A stretch of 64,000 bases of DNA from Methanoregula sp. (GCF_023227875.1 NZ_JALOCH010000002.1:186001-250000); one strand, 5' to 3'; shown: positions 42,237 to 51,563, counted from the first letter of the stretch. Notes: generated from the sequence alone by a model not told the origin. Numbers and translations are program-made.

Positions 42237-43946
42237 ATGTCAGAATATCTCATTAAGAACGGCCACGTCTTTGACCCGGTCCAGGGCATCAAGGGCGACA
42301 AGAAAGATATCGCAATCAAGGACGGGAAGATCGTTGACAAGGTCGGATCCGGTGCCAAGGTCATTGACGCAAAGGACAAGACCGTCATGGCAGGCGCCGT
42401 GGAGATCCACGCCCACATTGCAGGGCCCAAGGTCAACCTCGGCCGTATCTACCGGCCCGAGGACAAGCTCTTCAGCTGCACGCCCACGAAGGGTATGGAG
42501 CGGATGGGCGGCGGGGCTTCGATCCCGACCACGTTCAAGACCGGCTACGAATACGCGAAGATGGGCTACACTACCGCGATGGAAGCCGCAATGCCCCCGC
42601 TCTTCTCCCGCCACGTGCACGAGGAGATCCGCGACACCCCCATCATCGATGAGGGCGCATTCCCGGTCTTCGGGAACAACTGGTTCGTACTTGAGTACCT
42701 CAAGAACCACGAGATCGAGAACACCGCAGCCTACATTGCCTGGATGCTCCGCGTCACCAAGGGTTACGCAGTCAAGGTCGTCAACCCCGGCGGCACCGAG
42801 GCATGGGGCTGGGGACTGAACTGCCTCTCCATCAACGACCCGGTCCCGTACTTCGACATCACCCCAGCAGAGATCGTCAAGGGACTCATCGAGGCAAACG
42901 AGTACCTCGGCCTCCCGCACTCGATGCATATCCACCCGAACAACCTCGGGAACCCGGGATGTTACGAGACCACACTCGACACGCTCAGGCTCGCAGAAGG
43001 TTTCAAGGCAAAGAACAAGTTCGGCCGGGAGCAGGTCCTGCACCTCACCCACACCCAGTTCCACTCCTACGGAGGCACCACTTGGGGAGACTTCGAGTCC
43101 AAGGCAAAGGAAGTCACGGACTACGTCAACAAGAACAAGAACATCACCATCGACACCGGTAACGTCACCCTTGACGAGACCACTACGATGACTGCTGACG
43201 GCCCGTTCGAGCACCACCTCACCGGCCTCAACCACTTAAAGTGGGCGAATGTCGATGTGGAACTCGAGACCGCAGCCGGTGTCGTGCCCTACATCTACAG
43301 CCCGAACATCTCGGTCTGTGCGATCCAGTGGGCAATCGGCCTTGAGATCCCCTTAATGATGAAGGACCCGATGCGCTGCTACATCACCACCGACCACCCG
43401 AACGCAGGTCCGTTCACCCGGTACCCCCGTGTCATCAAGTGGCTCATGAGCAGGAAGGCCCGGGAGACCCAGATCAACGCCTTCAAGCACAAGGACAAGG
43501 TCCTTTCCCAGACGGCCATCGGCACTCTCGACCGGGAACTCTCGCTCTACGAGCTTGCCCAGATGACCCGTGCCGGCCCGGCAAAGTCCCTTGGTCTTTC
43601 CGCAGTCTGTGGTGGCCTCGCGCCTGGCATGGACGCGGATGTTGCAGTCTACAACTTCAACCCCGACAAGCCGGTTGCAGATCCGGAAGACATCGAGAAG
43701 GCATTCAGCCGCTGCGCAGCGGTCTTCAAGAGCGGCGTGCAGGTTGTCAGCAATGGCGACATCATCAGCAACGGCCACAAGCGTACCCTCTGGGTCAATG
43801 TCAAGACCAAGGAGAACCCGCAGGTCGCACGCGACATTGCTGAGAAGTTTGTCAAGTATTACAGCATGACGCAGAACAACTACGAAGCACTCGGGCACCA
43901 CTTTGTCCCGAACCCGTTCGCCCTTGAGGTGGATGCAACCAACTGA
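42237..43946 (+). CDS. fwdA: Formylmethanofuran dehydrogenase subunit A (amidohydrolase)
   Basis: This 569-residue amidohydrolase has metal ligands in EIHAHIAG (His58, His60), and Lys180 in KGYAVKVVNPGG sits where the carboxylated lysine is expected. It condenses formate with methanofuran. It starts 2 bp after fwdB and ends 11 bp before fwdC. Codon use is strongly biased and the sequence is highly conserved, as for a high-expression methanogenesis gene. Confidence 0.95.
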   Translation: MSEYLIKNGHVFDPVQGIKGDKKDIAIKDGKIVDKVGSGAKVIDAKDKTVMAGAVEIHAHIAGPKVNLGRIYRPEDKLFSCTPTKGMERMGGGASIPTTFKTGYEYAKMGYTTAMEAAMPPLFSRHVHEEIRDTPIIDEGAFPVFGNNWFVLEYLKNHEIENTAAYIAWMLRVTKGYAVKVVNPGGTEAWGWGLNCLSINDPVPYFDITPAEIVKGLIEANEYLGLPHSMHIHPNNLGNPGCYETTLDTLRLAEGFKAKNKFGREQVLHLTHTQFHSYGGTTWGDFESKAKEVTDYVNKNKNITIDTGNVTLDETTTMTADGPFEHHLTGLNHLKWANVDVELETAAGVVPYIYSPNISVCAIQWAIGLEIPLMMKDPMRCYITTDHPNAGPFTRYPRVIKWLMSRKARETQINAFKHKDKVLSQTAIGTLDRELSLYELAQMTRAGPAKSLGLSAVCGGLAPGMDADVAVYNFNPDKPVADPEDIEKAFSRCAAVFKSGVQVVSNGDIISNGHKRTLWVNVKTKENPQVARDIAEKFVKYYSMTQNNYEALGHHFVPNPFALEVDATN

Positions 43947-43957
43947 GGTGGAAAAAG

Positions 43958-44758
43958 ATGGAAACCGTTACCATTACCATGAAGAACGCGCCTGCACTGT
44001 ATCTTGAGGCAGACACCATCTCTCCCGATGCATTTGCCGGCAAGAACGCGGCCCAGATCGCAGAACTCCCCGCGTTCGAGGGCAATGTTCCCACAACCCT
44101 GGGCAAGTACTTCGAGATCAGCGGCACTGCCGGAGCAACCGCAGCGGACACGAAGATCGTAGTCAAAGGCGATGTAAAGAAGGTCAAGTATCTCGGCTTC
44201 AAGATGAGCGCCGGGGAACTGGTCATCGAAGGCAGCACCGACCTCTATGTCGGGGCCTGGATGACGGGAGGCAAAATCCTCGCGAAGGGCGATGTCGCGG
44301 CATTTGCCGGGCTCGCCATGAAAGGCGGCGAACTCACCATCGAGGGCAATGCCGGCAACTATCTCGGTGCTGCCTACCGCGGCGACTGGAGAGGCATGTC
44401 CGGCGGCAAGATCCTGGTCAGGGGCAATGCCGGGTCCGATATCGGCATGTATATGACCGGTGGCGAGATCGTTGTCAACGGCAATGTCGATGTCCATGCA
44501 ATGACCCATGCAGAAGGCGGGAAGCTCCTTGTCAAGGGCAATGCAAAGAGCAAGCTCGGGGGCCAGATGGTCAAGGGCGAGGTCATCATCTTCGGCTCCA
44601 TCGACACGATGATGCCCGGCTTCAAGCCTGTAGGCGAAGTCGCACTTGAAGTCGAGGGTACCAGGGCAATGTTCTCGCATTTCATCGGCGACATGGGCGA
44701 GCGCCACCCCAAGCGGAAGGGCGAGACCGTGTACGCAAACCTGTACAAGAAGATCTGA
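43958..44758 (+). CDS. fwdC: Formylmethanofuran dehydrogenase subunit C
   Basis: This 266-residue right-handed beta-helix protein is built of repeating GxxxxxGxxG turns (for example GAWMTGGKILAKGDVAAFAG and MTGGEIVVNGNVDVHAMTHA), as in subunit C and glutamate-synthase-like helices. It shields the site between A and B. It is the last gene of the operon; about 170 bp follow before the small zinc proteins. Confidence 0.94.
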   Translation: METVTITMKNAPALYLEADTISPDAFAGKNAAQIAELPAFEGNVPTTLGKYFEISGTAGATAADTKIVVKGDVKKVKYLGFKMSAGELVIEGSTDLYVGAWMTGGKILAKGDVAAFAGLAMKGGELTIEGNAGNYLGAAYRGDWRGMSGGKILVRGNAGSDIGMYMTGGEIVVNGNVDVHAMTHAEGGKLLVKGNAKSKLGGQMVKGEVIIFGSIDTMMPGFKPVGEVALEVEGTRAMFSHFIGDMGERHPKRKGETVYANLYKKI

Positions 44759-44925
44759 ATCACTTTTTTTTACGCACATACACACAGGCAGATCGCATCA
44801 CAGGATCTTCCCGTATCTTTTTTGATCAAGCCAGTTGGCTTTTACCCGGAATCCGAAGTTCATCCGGGAGATTCCCGGCGGGAAATTGAAAAGATGTATC
44901 TAGGAAAAGTGTCAGAGAAAATATC

Positions 44926-45096
44926 ATGGCGGAAAGACCAACGTGTGAACGCTGTGGGAAGGAGGCGATCGGGTTCCAGTCAATGGAGGGCGGTTTCGAA
45001 TATGTCTGTTCAGACCATGCAGACAGTCTCCTCCTTGCACTCAAACCCGGTGAAAAAAAGGTGTACGGCGTCTGTTATCTCGAACGGTACTCCTGA
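44926..45096 (+). CDS. 56-residue zinc-binding small protein, copy 1
   Basis: ATG 44926 begins MAERPTCERCGKEAIGFQSM; a CxxC pair is followed by YVCSDHAD (a Cys/His pair) and YLERYS at the end. It probably forms a single zinc knuckle. It has a near-copy at 45239-45421. Its 5' leader (AAGATGTATCTAGGAAAAG) is also duplicated. Too short for most gene calls; function unknown. Confidence 0.7.
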   Translation: MAERPTCERCGKEAIGFQSMEGGFEYVCSDHADSLLLALKPGEKKVYGVCYLERYS

Positions 45097-45238
45097 CACC
45101 GGATCGCTTCCCTGCAATGGACTGCGGATCCATTTCCCACGCAGGTTTTATTCAGGACCTGTGTCCCATCCCTGGTTTCCCCGGCCAGGCTCACAAGACC
45201 AAAAAGATGTATCTGTAAAACTCCAAGAGAGAATAACG

Positions 45239-45421
45239 ATGGCGGAAAGACCAAAGTGCGAACGATGTGAGAAGGATGCAATCGGCCTCCAGTCACTGGG
45301 GTTCTGTGTTTCCTATGTCTGCCAGGACCATGCCGACAGCGCCCTTCTCGCTCTCAAGCCCGGCGAGAAACAGGCGTATGAATATTGTTATCTCGAACGG
45401 TTCGATACCACCGATCCCTGA
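45239..45421 (+). CDS. 60-residue zinc-binding small protein, copy 2
   Basis: ATG 45239 encodes MAERPKCERCEKDAIGLQSL and then VCQDHADSALLALKPGEKQA, with the same CxxC and CxDH sites as copy 1 (roughly 60 percent identity by eye). The upstream AAAGATGTATCTGTAAAAC repeats that of copy 1, so the duplication of about 313 bp included the promoter or leader. Confidence 0.7.
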   Translation: MAERPKCERCEKDAIGLQSLGFCVSYVCQDHADSALLALKPGEKQAYEYCYLERFDTTDP

Positions 45422-45743
45422 TATTTTCCAAAAACGAGGAGGGTCGCAACGCTCCCTGCGAGCCTGATACCTTTTTTTCGGCGTCAATCCCGGTGTTCAG
45501 GAATAACTGATACAGGACAGAATACATGAACACGACTTTCACAGGGCATTGAGGTGTGACAGGGAAGGCATGGTAAAGCCGGGTGGTGAATTGTGTGTAT
45601 CGGCCTTATCCAAATACAACTCGTTATTAGAGAGAACTCTTGTCCTGCCCCACCAGTGTCTGAAAAATAATTAGTGTTGGCTGGTTTCCCCAGCCTCGGT
45701 CTAAGGATCCCGTATCCTTTCCTCTACGTTCCCGGGAAGGTGT
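45422..45743. terminator. Intergenic region with tandem hairpins downstream of fdhB
   Basis: Reading along the minus strand past fdhB, two hairpins occur: AAGGAT/ATCCTT (45703-45708/45714-45719) and GGCTGG/CCAGCC (45679-45684/45690-45695). They are followed by a T-rich stretch (about 45662-45678). This resembles a transcription terminator of fdhAB. The remainder (45422-45650) shows no gene. Confidence 0.5.
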
Positions 45744-46997
45744 TCACTTTTTCGCTACCGGGTTGAACACGTTCTGGTAGATCATGTCGCTGCCGGTGTT
45801 ATGGAGCCGTGCACGCTCCTCCTTCTCCTCGACATACGCCATGAGCGGAAGTTCCATGTTGATACCCGGGACATGGCCGAACATCTTCTCGAGTTCGACC
45901 TGCTGGGCGTGCATGAAGAGCGCGTTGGGGATCTCCGCAGGGCAGAGTTCCTGGCACTGGCCACAGTTCACACAGGAGTCAGCAATATGGGCGAAGCGGA
46001 TCAGGTGGAACATGAAGTTCGGCGGGAGTTCCCCGGGCTTGACATAGGCCGGGTTCTTGGTCGTGCAGTCCACGCAGTAGCAGATCGGGCAGGCCTCGAT
46101 ACAGGAATAACATTTGATGCAGCGGGAGGTTTCCTGCATAATCTTCTTTAACCGGTCTTTTCCTTCGCCAAGACCTTCGAAGTCGTGCTTGCGCCACTTG
46201 TCGCCAAGCTTCATCATTGCGCCCTCGACCTTTCCGCGGATCTCGAGACCCTTGGGGTTGGCTGCCTCAGTTACCAGAAGCCCTTTCTTGACGGCACCTT
46301 CGAGGAGTTTTGCACCCTTCTCGGAACAGATCTCGACAAAGGTTGCTTTGCCGGCCTTCTCGCCGATAACACCCCAGTTCCCGCAGGCAAGGTCTGCCTG
46401 GCGGGGGATCTTCATCTTGCAGCGGCGGCAGTTGCTGCGGCGTCCGTAGCCGGCCTCTTCGAGTTCGTCCACGGAGATACCCTTGTGACCCCCCTCGTAC
46501 TCGATGATGAACTGGCCCTTGTCGATCTCTTCCTTCGTGACCACATTTGGATCAACACCGTACTTATCGGCGATCATCTTGCGGGCGAGGACCGGGCTGA
46601 CCGATCCTCCGCAGTTGACACCGATCAGGATGACATTGTCGAGGTTGATCTGCTTGCGCTTGGCCAGTTCGTAAAACGCCATGGCATCGCAGCCCTTGAC
46701 AGTGACACCGATCTTCATGTCCGCGGCGCCATCCATGTATTTTTTGAGGAGTTTGGGCAGGAGCAGGGTACCGCAGTGAAGAGAGCCGGCGGTCTTTGCA
46801 AGATCGTTAGGATCGGATATCAGGATCGGCTGTGCATCGTAGAGGTCCGTACCCTTGGTAACCACGAGGACTGCATCGACAGCCTTGGACTCGAGTGCAA
46901 ATTTCCAGAGTGCGGTAACTGCTCCTCCGAGTTCAGCCTTCTTCTTGATCTCTGCGTCGTTGGTCCATGCGTAGAGCATATCGCCTTTCTTTGCCAT
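45744..46997 (-). CDS. fdhB: F420-dependent formate dehydrogenase subunit beta
   Basis: This 417-residue protein has the F420-reducing domain (ELGGAVTALWKFAL, VKGCDAMAFYEL, GVNCGGSVSP, CRRCKMKIPRQADLACGNWG) and two 4Fe-4S motifs (CIKCYSCIEACP, CVNCGQCQELCP). It moves electrons from FdhA to F420. It follows fdhA with a 2-bp gap. The end is followed by a hairpin region. Confidence 0.95.
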   Translation of the reverse strand: MAKKGDMLYAWTNDAEIKKKAELGGAVTALWKFALESKAVDAVLVVTKGTDLYDAQPILISDPNDLAKTAGSLHCGTLLLPKLLKKYMDGAADMKIGVTVKGCDAMAFYELAKRKQINLDNVILIGVNCGGSVSPVLARKMIADKYGVDPNVVTKEEIDKGQFIIEYEGGHKGISVDELEEAGYGRRSNCRRCKMKIPRQADLACGNWGVIGEKAGKATFVEICSEKGAKLLEGAVKKGLLVTEAANPKGLEIRGKVEGAMMKLGDKWRKHDFEGLGEGKDRLKKIMQETSRCIKCYSCIEACPICYCVDCTTKNPAYVKPGELPPNFMFHLIRFAHIADSCVNCGQCQELCPAEIPNALFMHAQQVELEKMFGHVPGINMELPLMAYVEEKEERARLHNTGSDMIYQNVFNPVAKK

Positions 46998-46999
46998 AT

Positions 47000-49063
47000 T
47001 CAGGCCTCCTTGATCTTCTCTATTTTACAGGAACAGGCCTTGAACTCGGGGATCTTTGCGACAGGATCGAGTGCATTGTGGGTGAGCAGGTTTGCTGCAC
47101 ATTCGATATAGTGGAACGGGATGAAGACGACACCCTTCTTGATGGTCTTGATCACGCGGGCGCCGATGGTAATCTCTCCCCTGCGGGAGATCGCCCTGAC
47201 CATCTCCTTGTCCTTGATGCCCAGCGCCTTTGCGTCCTCGGGATTGACCTCGATCCAGCCCGTTGGCTCCTCACGCTCCAGGTCGGGGGAGCGGCGGGTC
47301 ATGCTGCCGGTGTGCCACTGCCAGATGCAACGGCCGGTGGTCAGGAGGAGCGGGTACTCCGCGTCCGGTACTTCTGCCGGGGGTTTCCACTCGATCGGGG
47401 TAAAGATGCCAAGACCGTCCGGGTGGGAGAACTTTTCCTTGTGGAGGATAGGGGTACCCGGGTGCTCCTTTGTCGGGCAGGGCCAGTGGAGTGCTTCGGG
47501 CTTCTCGAGCCGGGCATAGTCCATGCCGGCATAGGAGGGAGTGACCTTGGTGATTTCCGTGAAAATCTCTTCTGCGCTCTTGTACGGGAACTGCTTCTCG
47601 AATCCCATGTACCTGGCGATATCACTGATGATCTGCCAGTCCACTTTGGCCTCGCCCGGCGGGTCCTGCGCCTTTCTCCACTTCTGGACACGGCGTTCGG
47701 TTGAGGTCTGGGTGCCGTCCTTTTCGGCATAGCAGGTTGCCGGAAGGACAACATGAGCAAGCTGTGCAGTCTCGGTCAGGAATATGTCCTGCACGACAAT
47801 GAACTCGGCATTCCGGAGTCCCTTCTCCACGTGGTGGAGGTCCGGGTCGGAGAGCATCGGGTTCTCACCCATGATATAGACGCACTTGACCTTGCCGGGC
47901 TCATCGGCAAGCGTATTGATGAGCGTGGTGACCGTGAGACCGACTTTGCCCTCGGCGAGATCGGTTACGCCCCATGCATCCATCATCTTCTTGCGCATCT
48001 CGGGGACCAGCACCGACTGGTACCCGGAGTACACATTTGCAAGGGCTCCCATGTCGCAGGCGCCCTGCACGTTGTTCTGCCCACGCAGTGCGCAGATACC
48101 CGTGCCGGGTCTTCCGAGGTTGCCGGTCAGCATCTGGATGTTTGCAACCGACTTGACGTTGTCGACACCGGTCGTGTGCTGGGTAATACCCATCGAGTAG
48201 AGGATCGCGGACTGGCCGGACTTGCCAAACCACTCTGCCGCAGTGATGATGTCAGCTGCGGGAACACCGGTGATCTTCGAGACGTTCTCGGGGGAGTAGG
48301 CCTCCTTCATCACGACCTCTTTGACCTTCTCGAAGTCCTTTGTCCGGTTCTTGATGAAGTCCTTGTTCTCCCAGCCGTTCTTGAGGATCTGCTGCATCAT
48401 GCAGTTCAGTAATGCCACATCGGTTCCGGAGTAGAACTGCAGGTGCAGGTCGGCGATCTTCCCGGTCGGCGTGAGCCGTGGGTCGGCATAGATGATCTTT
48501 GCGCCATTCGCCTTTGCCTGCATAATGCGGCGCCCGATCAGCGGGTGCTGCTCGAACGTGTTGGTGCCGATGACAAGGAGGCACTTTGATTCGGCAATGT
48601 CTGCAATTGACTGCGTCATTGCACCGGATCCAAACGCGCCGGCGAGCCCGACGACCGTGGATGCATGGCAGAGCCGGGCGCAGTGGTCGATGTTGGGGGT
48701 TTTTAAGACGGCCCTGGCAAACTTCTGCATCAGGTAGTTCTCTTCATTGGAGACACGGGCCGATGAAAGACAGGCCATCTCCTCTCCTTTGTAGGACTTG
48801 AACTTGGAGACGATGAGTTTGTATGCCTCGTCCCAGCTTGCTTCAACAAACTTCCCATCCTTCCTGATGAGAGGCTTGGTCAAACGTTCGGGGTTGTTCA
48901 CGAATTCCCAGGCATAGTTGCCCTTGGGGCAGAGCTTTCCTTCATTCACCGGGTTGCGCTGCCACGGCGCAACGCCAACAACTTTCTTGTCTTTTACAAC
49001 AAGGTTGAATCCACACCCCGTGCCACAATACGGACACGTAGTCGGTACATACTTGAATTCCAT
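47000..49063 (-). CDS. fdhA: Formate dehydrogenase subunit alpha (molybdopterin)
   Basis: This 687-residue protein has an N-terminal 4Fe-4S site (C10-x2-C13-x3-C17, C45), active-site Cys132-His133 (ARLCHASTVVGL) in place of selenocysteine, and the C-terminal pterin domain (TGRCIWQWHTGSM). ATG 49063 follows AGAGGTGTGTG, so the frame's ATG 49198 is rejected. In methanogens the enzyme oxidises formate to supply electrons, alone or in a complex with heterodisulfide reductase. Confidence 0.95.
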   Translation of the reverse strand: MEFKYVPTTCPYCGTGCGFNLVVKDKKVVGVAPWQRNPVNEGKLCPKGNYAWEFVNNPERLTKPLIRKDGKFVEASWDEAYKLIVSKFKSYKGEEMACLSSARVSNEENYLMQKFARAVLKTPNIDHCARLCHASTVVGLAGAFGSGAMTQSIADIAESKCLLVIGTNTFEQHPLIGRRIMQAKANGAKIIYADPRLTPTGKIADLHLQFYSGTDVALLNCMMQQILKNGWENKDFIKNRTKDFEKVKEVVMKEAYSPENVSKITGVPAADIITAAEWFGKSGQSAILYSMGITQHTTGVDNVKSVANIQMLTGNLGRPGTGICALRGQNNVQGACDMGALANVYSGYQSVLVPEMRKKMMDAWGVTDLAEGKVGLTVTTLINTLADEPGKVKCVYIMGENPMLSDPDLHHVEKGLRNAEFIVVQDIFLTETAQLAHVVLPATCYAEKDGTQTSTERRVQKWRKAQDPPGEAKVDWQIISDIARYMGFEKQFPYKSAEEIFTEITKVTPSYAGMDYARLEKPEALHWPCPTKEHPGTPILHKEKFSHPDGLGIFTPIEWKPPAEVPDAEYPLLLTTGRCIWQWHTGSMTRRSPDLEREEPTGWIEVNPEDAKALGIKDKEMVRAISRRGEITIGARVIKTIKKGVVFIPFHYIECAANLLTHNALDPVAKIPEFKACSCKIEKIKEA

Positions 49064-49265
49064 GTATACACACACCTCTGAATAAAAGAAAGTCCGAATT
49101 TGAGGATATTTAAGCGTATTGAAAAAAATGTGAAAAATGGTTAATATTGGTGGGTTCAATAGAAAGTCAGGCCGGGCAGGGTAAAATGGTTCCACCAATT
49201 ATTGCACAAAGTCAATTGGCCGGCATTTATCCGGAAACTGCTGGATCGCGGGGAGCGCATACGTC
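49064..49265 (-). promoter_or_regulatory. fdhAB promoter region
   Basis: On the minus strand, CGCTTAAATATCC (about 49107-49119) is a TATA-type box. About 45 nt of leader remain to the fdhA start. A GAGGTG ribosome-binding site lies just before ATG 49063. No operator palindrome was found. Confidence 0.4.
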
Positions 49266-49895
49266 ATGAAACCACCCCGAATCCCCCCGCTTTTTAAGGA
49301 CATTGTCCAGACCGCGATCTCTGCCTGTGACGGGCTCACCTTCACGGATCACGCGGCATGCCCGGCATGTGGCGGCCCCCTTACCGGATATGATACAAAA
49401 AAGAGGCAGTTCGCACACATGTTGGGCGACGACGGCCAAAAGACGCTGTTTGTCAGGGTCAGACGGTTTCAGTGTCGTACCTGTAAAAAAATCTGTTACG
49501 CAGATGAACCGTTCTATCCCGATACCCGGATCGGCTCCATCATCATTGACCTCTGCATTGCATTGTCCTTGACGATACCGGTAAACCGTATTCCGGCATA
49601 CCTTGCGGCAATGGGAATTCATGTAACCCGTTCCAGCTGTCGGCTTTACGTACAGAACAACAGCAGTTACTATGTGCGGAACAATGTCCGGTACATCGAG
49701 ACAGATAATATATTCGACATTCACCTGCCTCACTCCATTATCACCCTCTCAGCGCTGGCTGCAGACGCTGATACGGGAAGTTTTGTTAAGGGGAAGGAAG
49801 TGCTCGAAGCCTGTGGTTTTCCTTCCGCACAACGGACAAGCCTGAACAGCCGCTATCGCCTGAAACCATGGAAACCGCTGTGGAAGGAGAAATAA
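49266..49895 (+). CDS. Zinc-ribbon and helical protein, hypothetical (transposase-like N-terminus)
   Basis: This 209-residue protein has a CPACGG...CRTCKK zinc ribbon at residues about 32-78, followed by a helical region (IGSIIIDLCIALSLTIPVNRIPAYLAAMG) that looks like a DNA-binding helix-turn-helix. It resembles DUF6431-type proteins and the N-terminal parts of some transposases. No catalytic domain is present. It is transcribed divergently from fdhA. Confidence 0.55.
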   Translation: MKPPRIPPLFKDIVQTAISACDGLTFTDHAACPACGGPLTGYDTKKRQFAHMLGDDGQKTLFVRVRRFQCRTCKKICYADEPFYPDTRIGSIIIDLCIALSLTIPVNRIPAYLAAMGIHVTRSSCRLYVQNNSSYYVRNNVRYIETDNIFDIHLPHSIITLSALAADADTGSFVKGKEVLEACGFPSAQRTSLNSRYRLKPWKPLWKEK

Positions 49896-50081
49896 AAGAA
49901 GTACAGGGCCATACACGGTAATTTACGGGTCTGGCGGTATTTTTGGAAATGCTGGTTTGCGGGACCATTACCAGACGCTGTCCCTCCTCATTCAGACAAT
50001 CTGTGTCTTGTGGATGAAAACGGACCCTCATTCAATAAATTTATCTGTTTGCTGACAGTAACAGTCTTTAAGGTTCGTTAT

Positions 50082-50270
50082 ATGGCTGATTTAATTACCG
50101 ATATCCTGATCTATGCCGGTATCGGGATCATCACCTTCACCATCGGGATGATCCTCGGGTACCAGCTCCTGATAATGTATTACACGAAGCGGTTCATGGT
50201 CATTGCCAAGGAATGTTCAGATACAGACTCTGTCGTCCCCATGGTGGACGAGCTCGCCAGGGAGTCATGA
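50082..50270 (+). CDS. Small membrane protein, paralogue 1
   Basis: ATG 50082 encodes a 62-residue protein with one N-terminal membrane helix (ILIYAGIGIITFTIGMILGYQ) and a charged C-terminus with an acidic end. The larger frame back to 50010 is not needed. Its stop overlaps ATG 50267 of the next gene. Confidence 0.6.
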   Translation: MADLITDILIYAGIGIITFTIGMILGYQLLIMYYTKRFMVIAKECSDTDSVVPMVDELARES

Positions 50271-50470
50271 ACGGGGGTACTTACATGGTAGACATTGTTA
50301 GTTACACCTTAATCAGCATCACCTGCTTCTGTTTCGGGCTTATCGTCAGCTTCCAGCTGGCACACATCCATTACAGCCGCAAGCTTACGAATCTCGTGCG
50401 CCGCTCCATATCCACCAAGACCATTGCCCCGGTCCTTGCTGAATATGAGGGGCTCAAACCCAAAAAATAA
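50267..50470 (+). CDS. Small membrane protein, paralogue 2
   Basis: This 67-residue protein (or 61 from ATG 50285, which has GGGGGTAC upstream) resembles paralogue 1 in topology: one membrane helix (LISITCFCFGLIVSFQLAHI) and a basic tail. The two overlap by 4 bp and may form a heterodimer. Function unknown. Confidence 0.55.
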   Translation: MNGGTYMVDIVSYTLISITCFCFGLIVSFQLAHIHYSRKLTNLVRRSISTKTIAPVLAEYEGLKPKK

Positions 50471-50598
50471 TTTTTTTCGCGGACAGCAGCAGGGAAGCCC
50501 GTTTTTTATCAGATCATACCTTTTTCCTCACCCATAACTCTGGTCGCTGGCAGGAACGTGTTATAGGCTCTAATACGAGGACAGCGAATAATGAGACC

Positions 50599-51387
50599 AT
50601 GCGCTGTATCGTCCTTGCCAGCGGGAGCAAAGGCAATTGTGCTGTCATTGAAGGGAGCGCCGGGAGCATCCTCATCGATGCCGGGCTGAGCACGAAAGAG
50701 ATGCTGCGCCGCATGGCCGCGACCGGGGTGGACCCGGACACGATCGATGCTGTGCTGGTAACGCACGAACACGGCGACCATGTCCGGGGGCTGGACGTAA
50801 CCGCCCGGAAACTCGACATACCGGTATACGCAACGGAAGGAACGCTCCGGGATTTCCTGGAGCATCGCCGGACATCGCAAAAACCGCTCCGCCACCATAC
50901 CTGCTCGTATCACGAGCAGTTTTCAGTTGGCAACTTCCTCATCAAGCCGTTCGGGACATCCCACGATGCAGCAGAACCCTGCGGGTTTGTGATCAGCGAT
51001 GGGGATACCCGGATCGGTTACTGCACGGACACCGGCATCATGACAGCCCCGATGCTCGGACTCCTCCGGCCCTGCGACGGGATCGTCCTCGAGAGCAACC
51101 ACTGCCCGGAGATGCTCGCAAACGGCCCGTACCCCGAGTCCCTGAAACGGCGGATCCGGTCAAAGCGGGGCCACCTCTCAAACCAGGCCGCGGCCGAATG
51201 TCTCCGGGGGTTCGGGAAGGACGTGCCCCGTATTATCCTCGCCCACTTAAGCGAGGTCAACAATACACCGGAGAAGGCGTGGGTCAGTGCCCGCGACGGG
51301 CTCGGGCTCTTCTTCGAAGAAGAGAGCGTCGTCGTCGCCACACAGTGCGGGACCTGCCCTGAACGGCCCCAAGAGTTCCGGTTGTAA
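50599..51387 (+). CDS. MBL-fold metal-dependent hydrolase
   Basis: This 262-residue metallo-beta-lactamase-fold protein has VTHEHGDHVRG (the HxHxDH metal motif), the further His of FGTSHDAAEP, and YCTDTG and ESNH segments. The pattern fits YycJ/WalJ-type or nuclease-like hydrolases. ATG 50599 was chosen at the start of MRCIVLASGSKGN. The natural substrate is unknown. Confidence 0.85.
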   Translation: MRCIVLASGSKGNCAVIEGSAGSILIDAGLSTKEMLRRMAATGVDPDTIDAVLVTHEHGDHVRGLDVTARKLDIPVYATEGTLRDFLEHRRTSQKPLRHHTCSYHEQFSVGNFLIKPFGTSHDAAEPCGFVISDGDTRIGYCTDTGIMTAPMLGLLRPCDGIVLESNHCPEMLANGPYPESLKRRIRSKRGHLSNQAAAECLRGFGKDVPRIILAHLSEVNNTPEKAWVSARDGLGLFFEEESVVVATQCGTCPERPQEFRL

Positions 51388-51459
51388 GGGCGATCTTTGA
51401 CGTTCTTTAAATCTGTCGGAACTCGAAGAACTTACATGGGTTCGGACCACTCGAAACTC

Positions 51460-51506
51460 GAAGAACGCTGGCGCGTTCTTCTCATCCTCACGGTTCTGAT
51501 GAACCG
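51460..51506. repeat. Two-hairpin intergenic element
   Basis: GAAGAACGC/GCGTTCTTC (51460-51481), the linker TCATCCTCA, then CGGTTC-TGAT-GAACCG (51491-51506), followed by TTCGGAA. It lies between the MBL gene and the DNA ligase gene. Confidence 0.7.
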
Positions 51507-51563
51507 TTCGGAAATCCAAACGTTAATCCCTCCCCCAAGGTAACATCTCACGAGAGAACCGCC

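Noticed and set aside
42240..43235. 331-codon minus-strand frame
   Set aside because: It is the antisense shadow of the formylmethanofuran dehydrogenase A gene, with Val/Leu/Asp-rich reverse composition.
49266..49895. Complete insertion sequence
   Set aside because: The N-terminal zinc ribbon and helical part resemble a transposase, but no catalytic acidic triad and no terminal inverted repeats were found.
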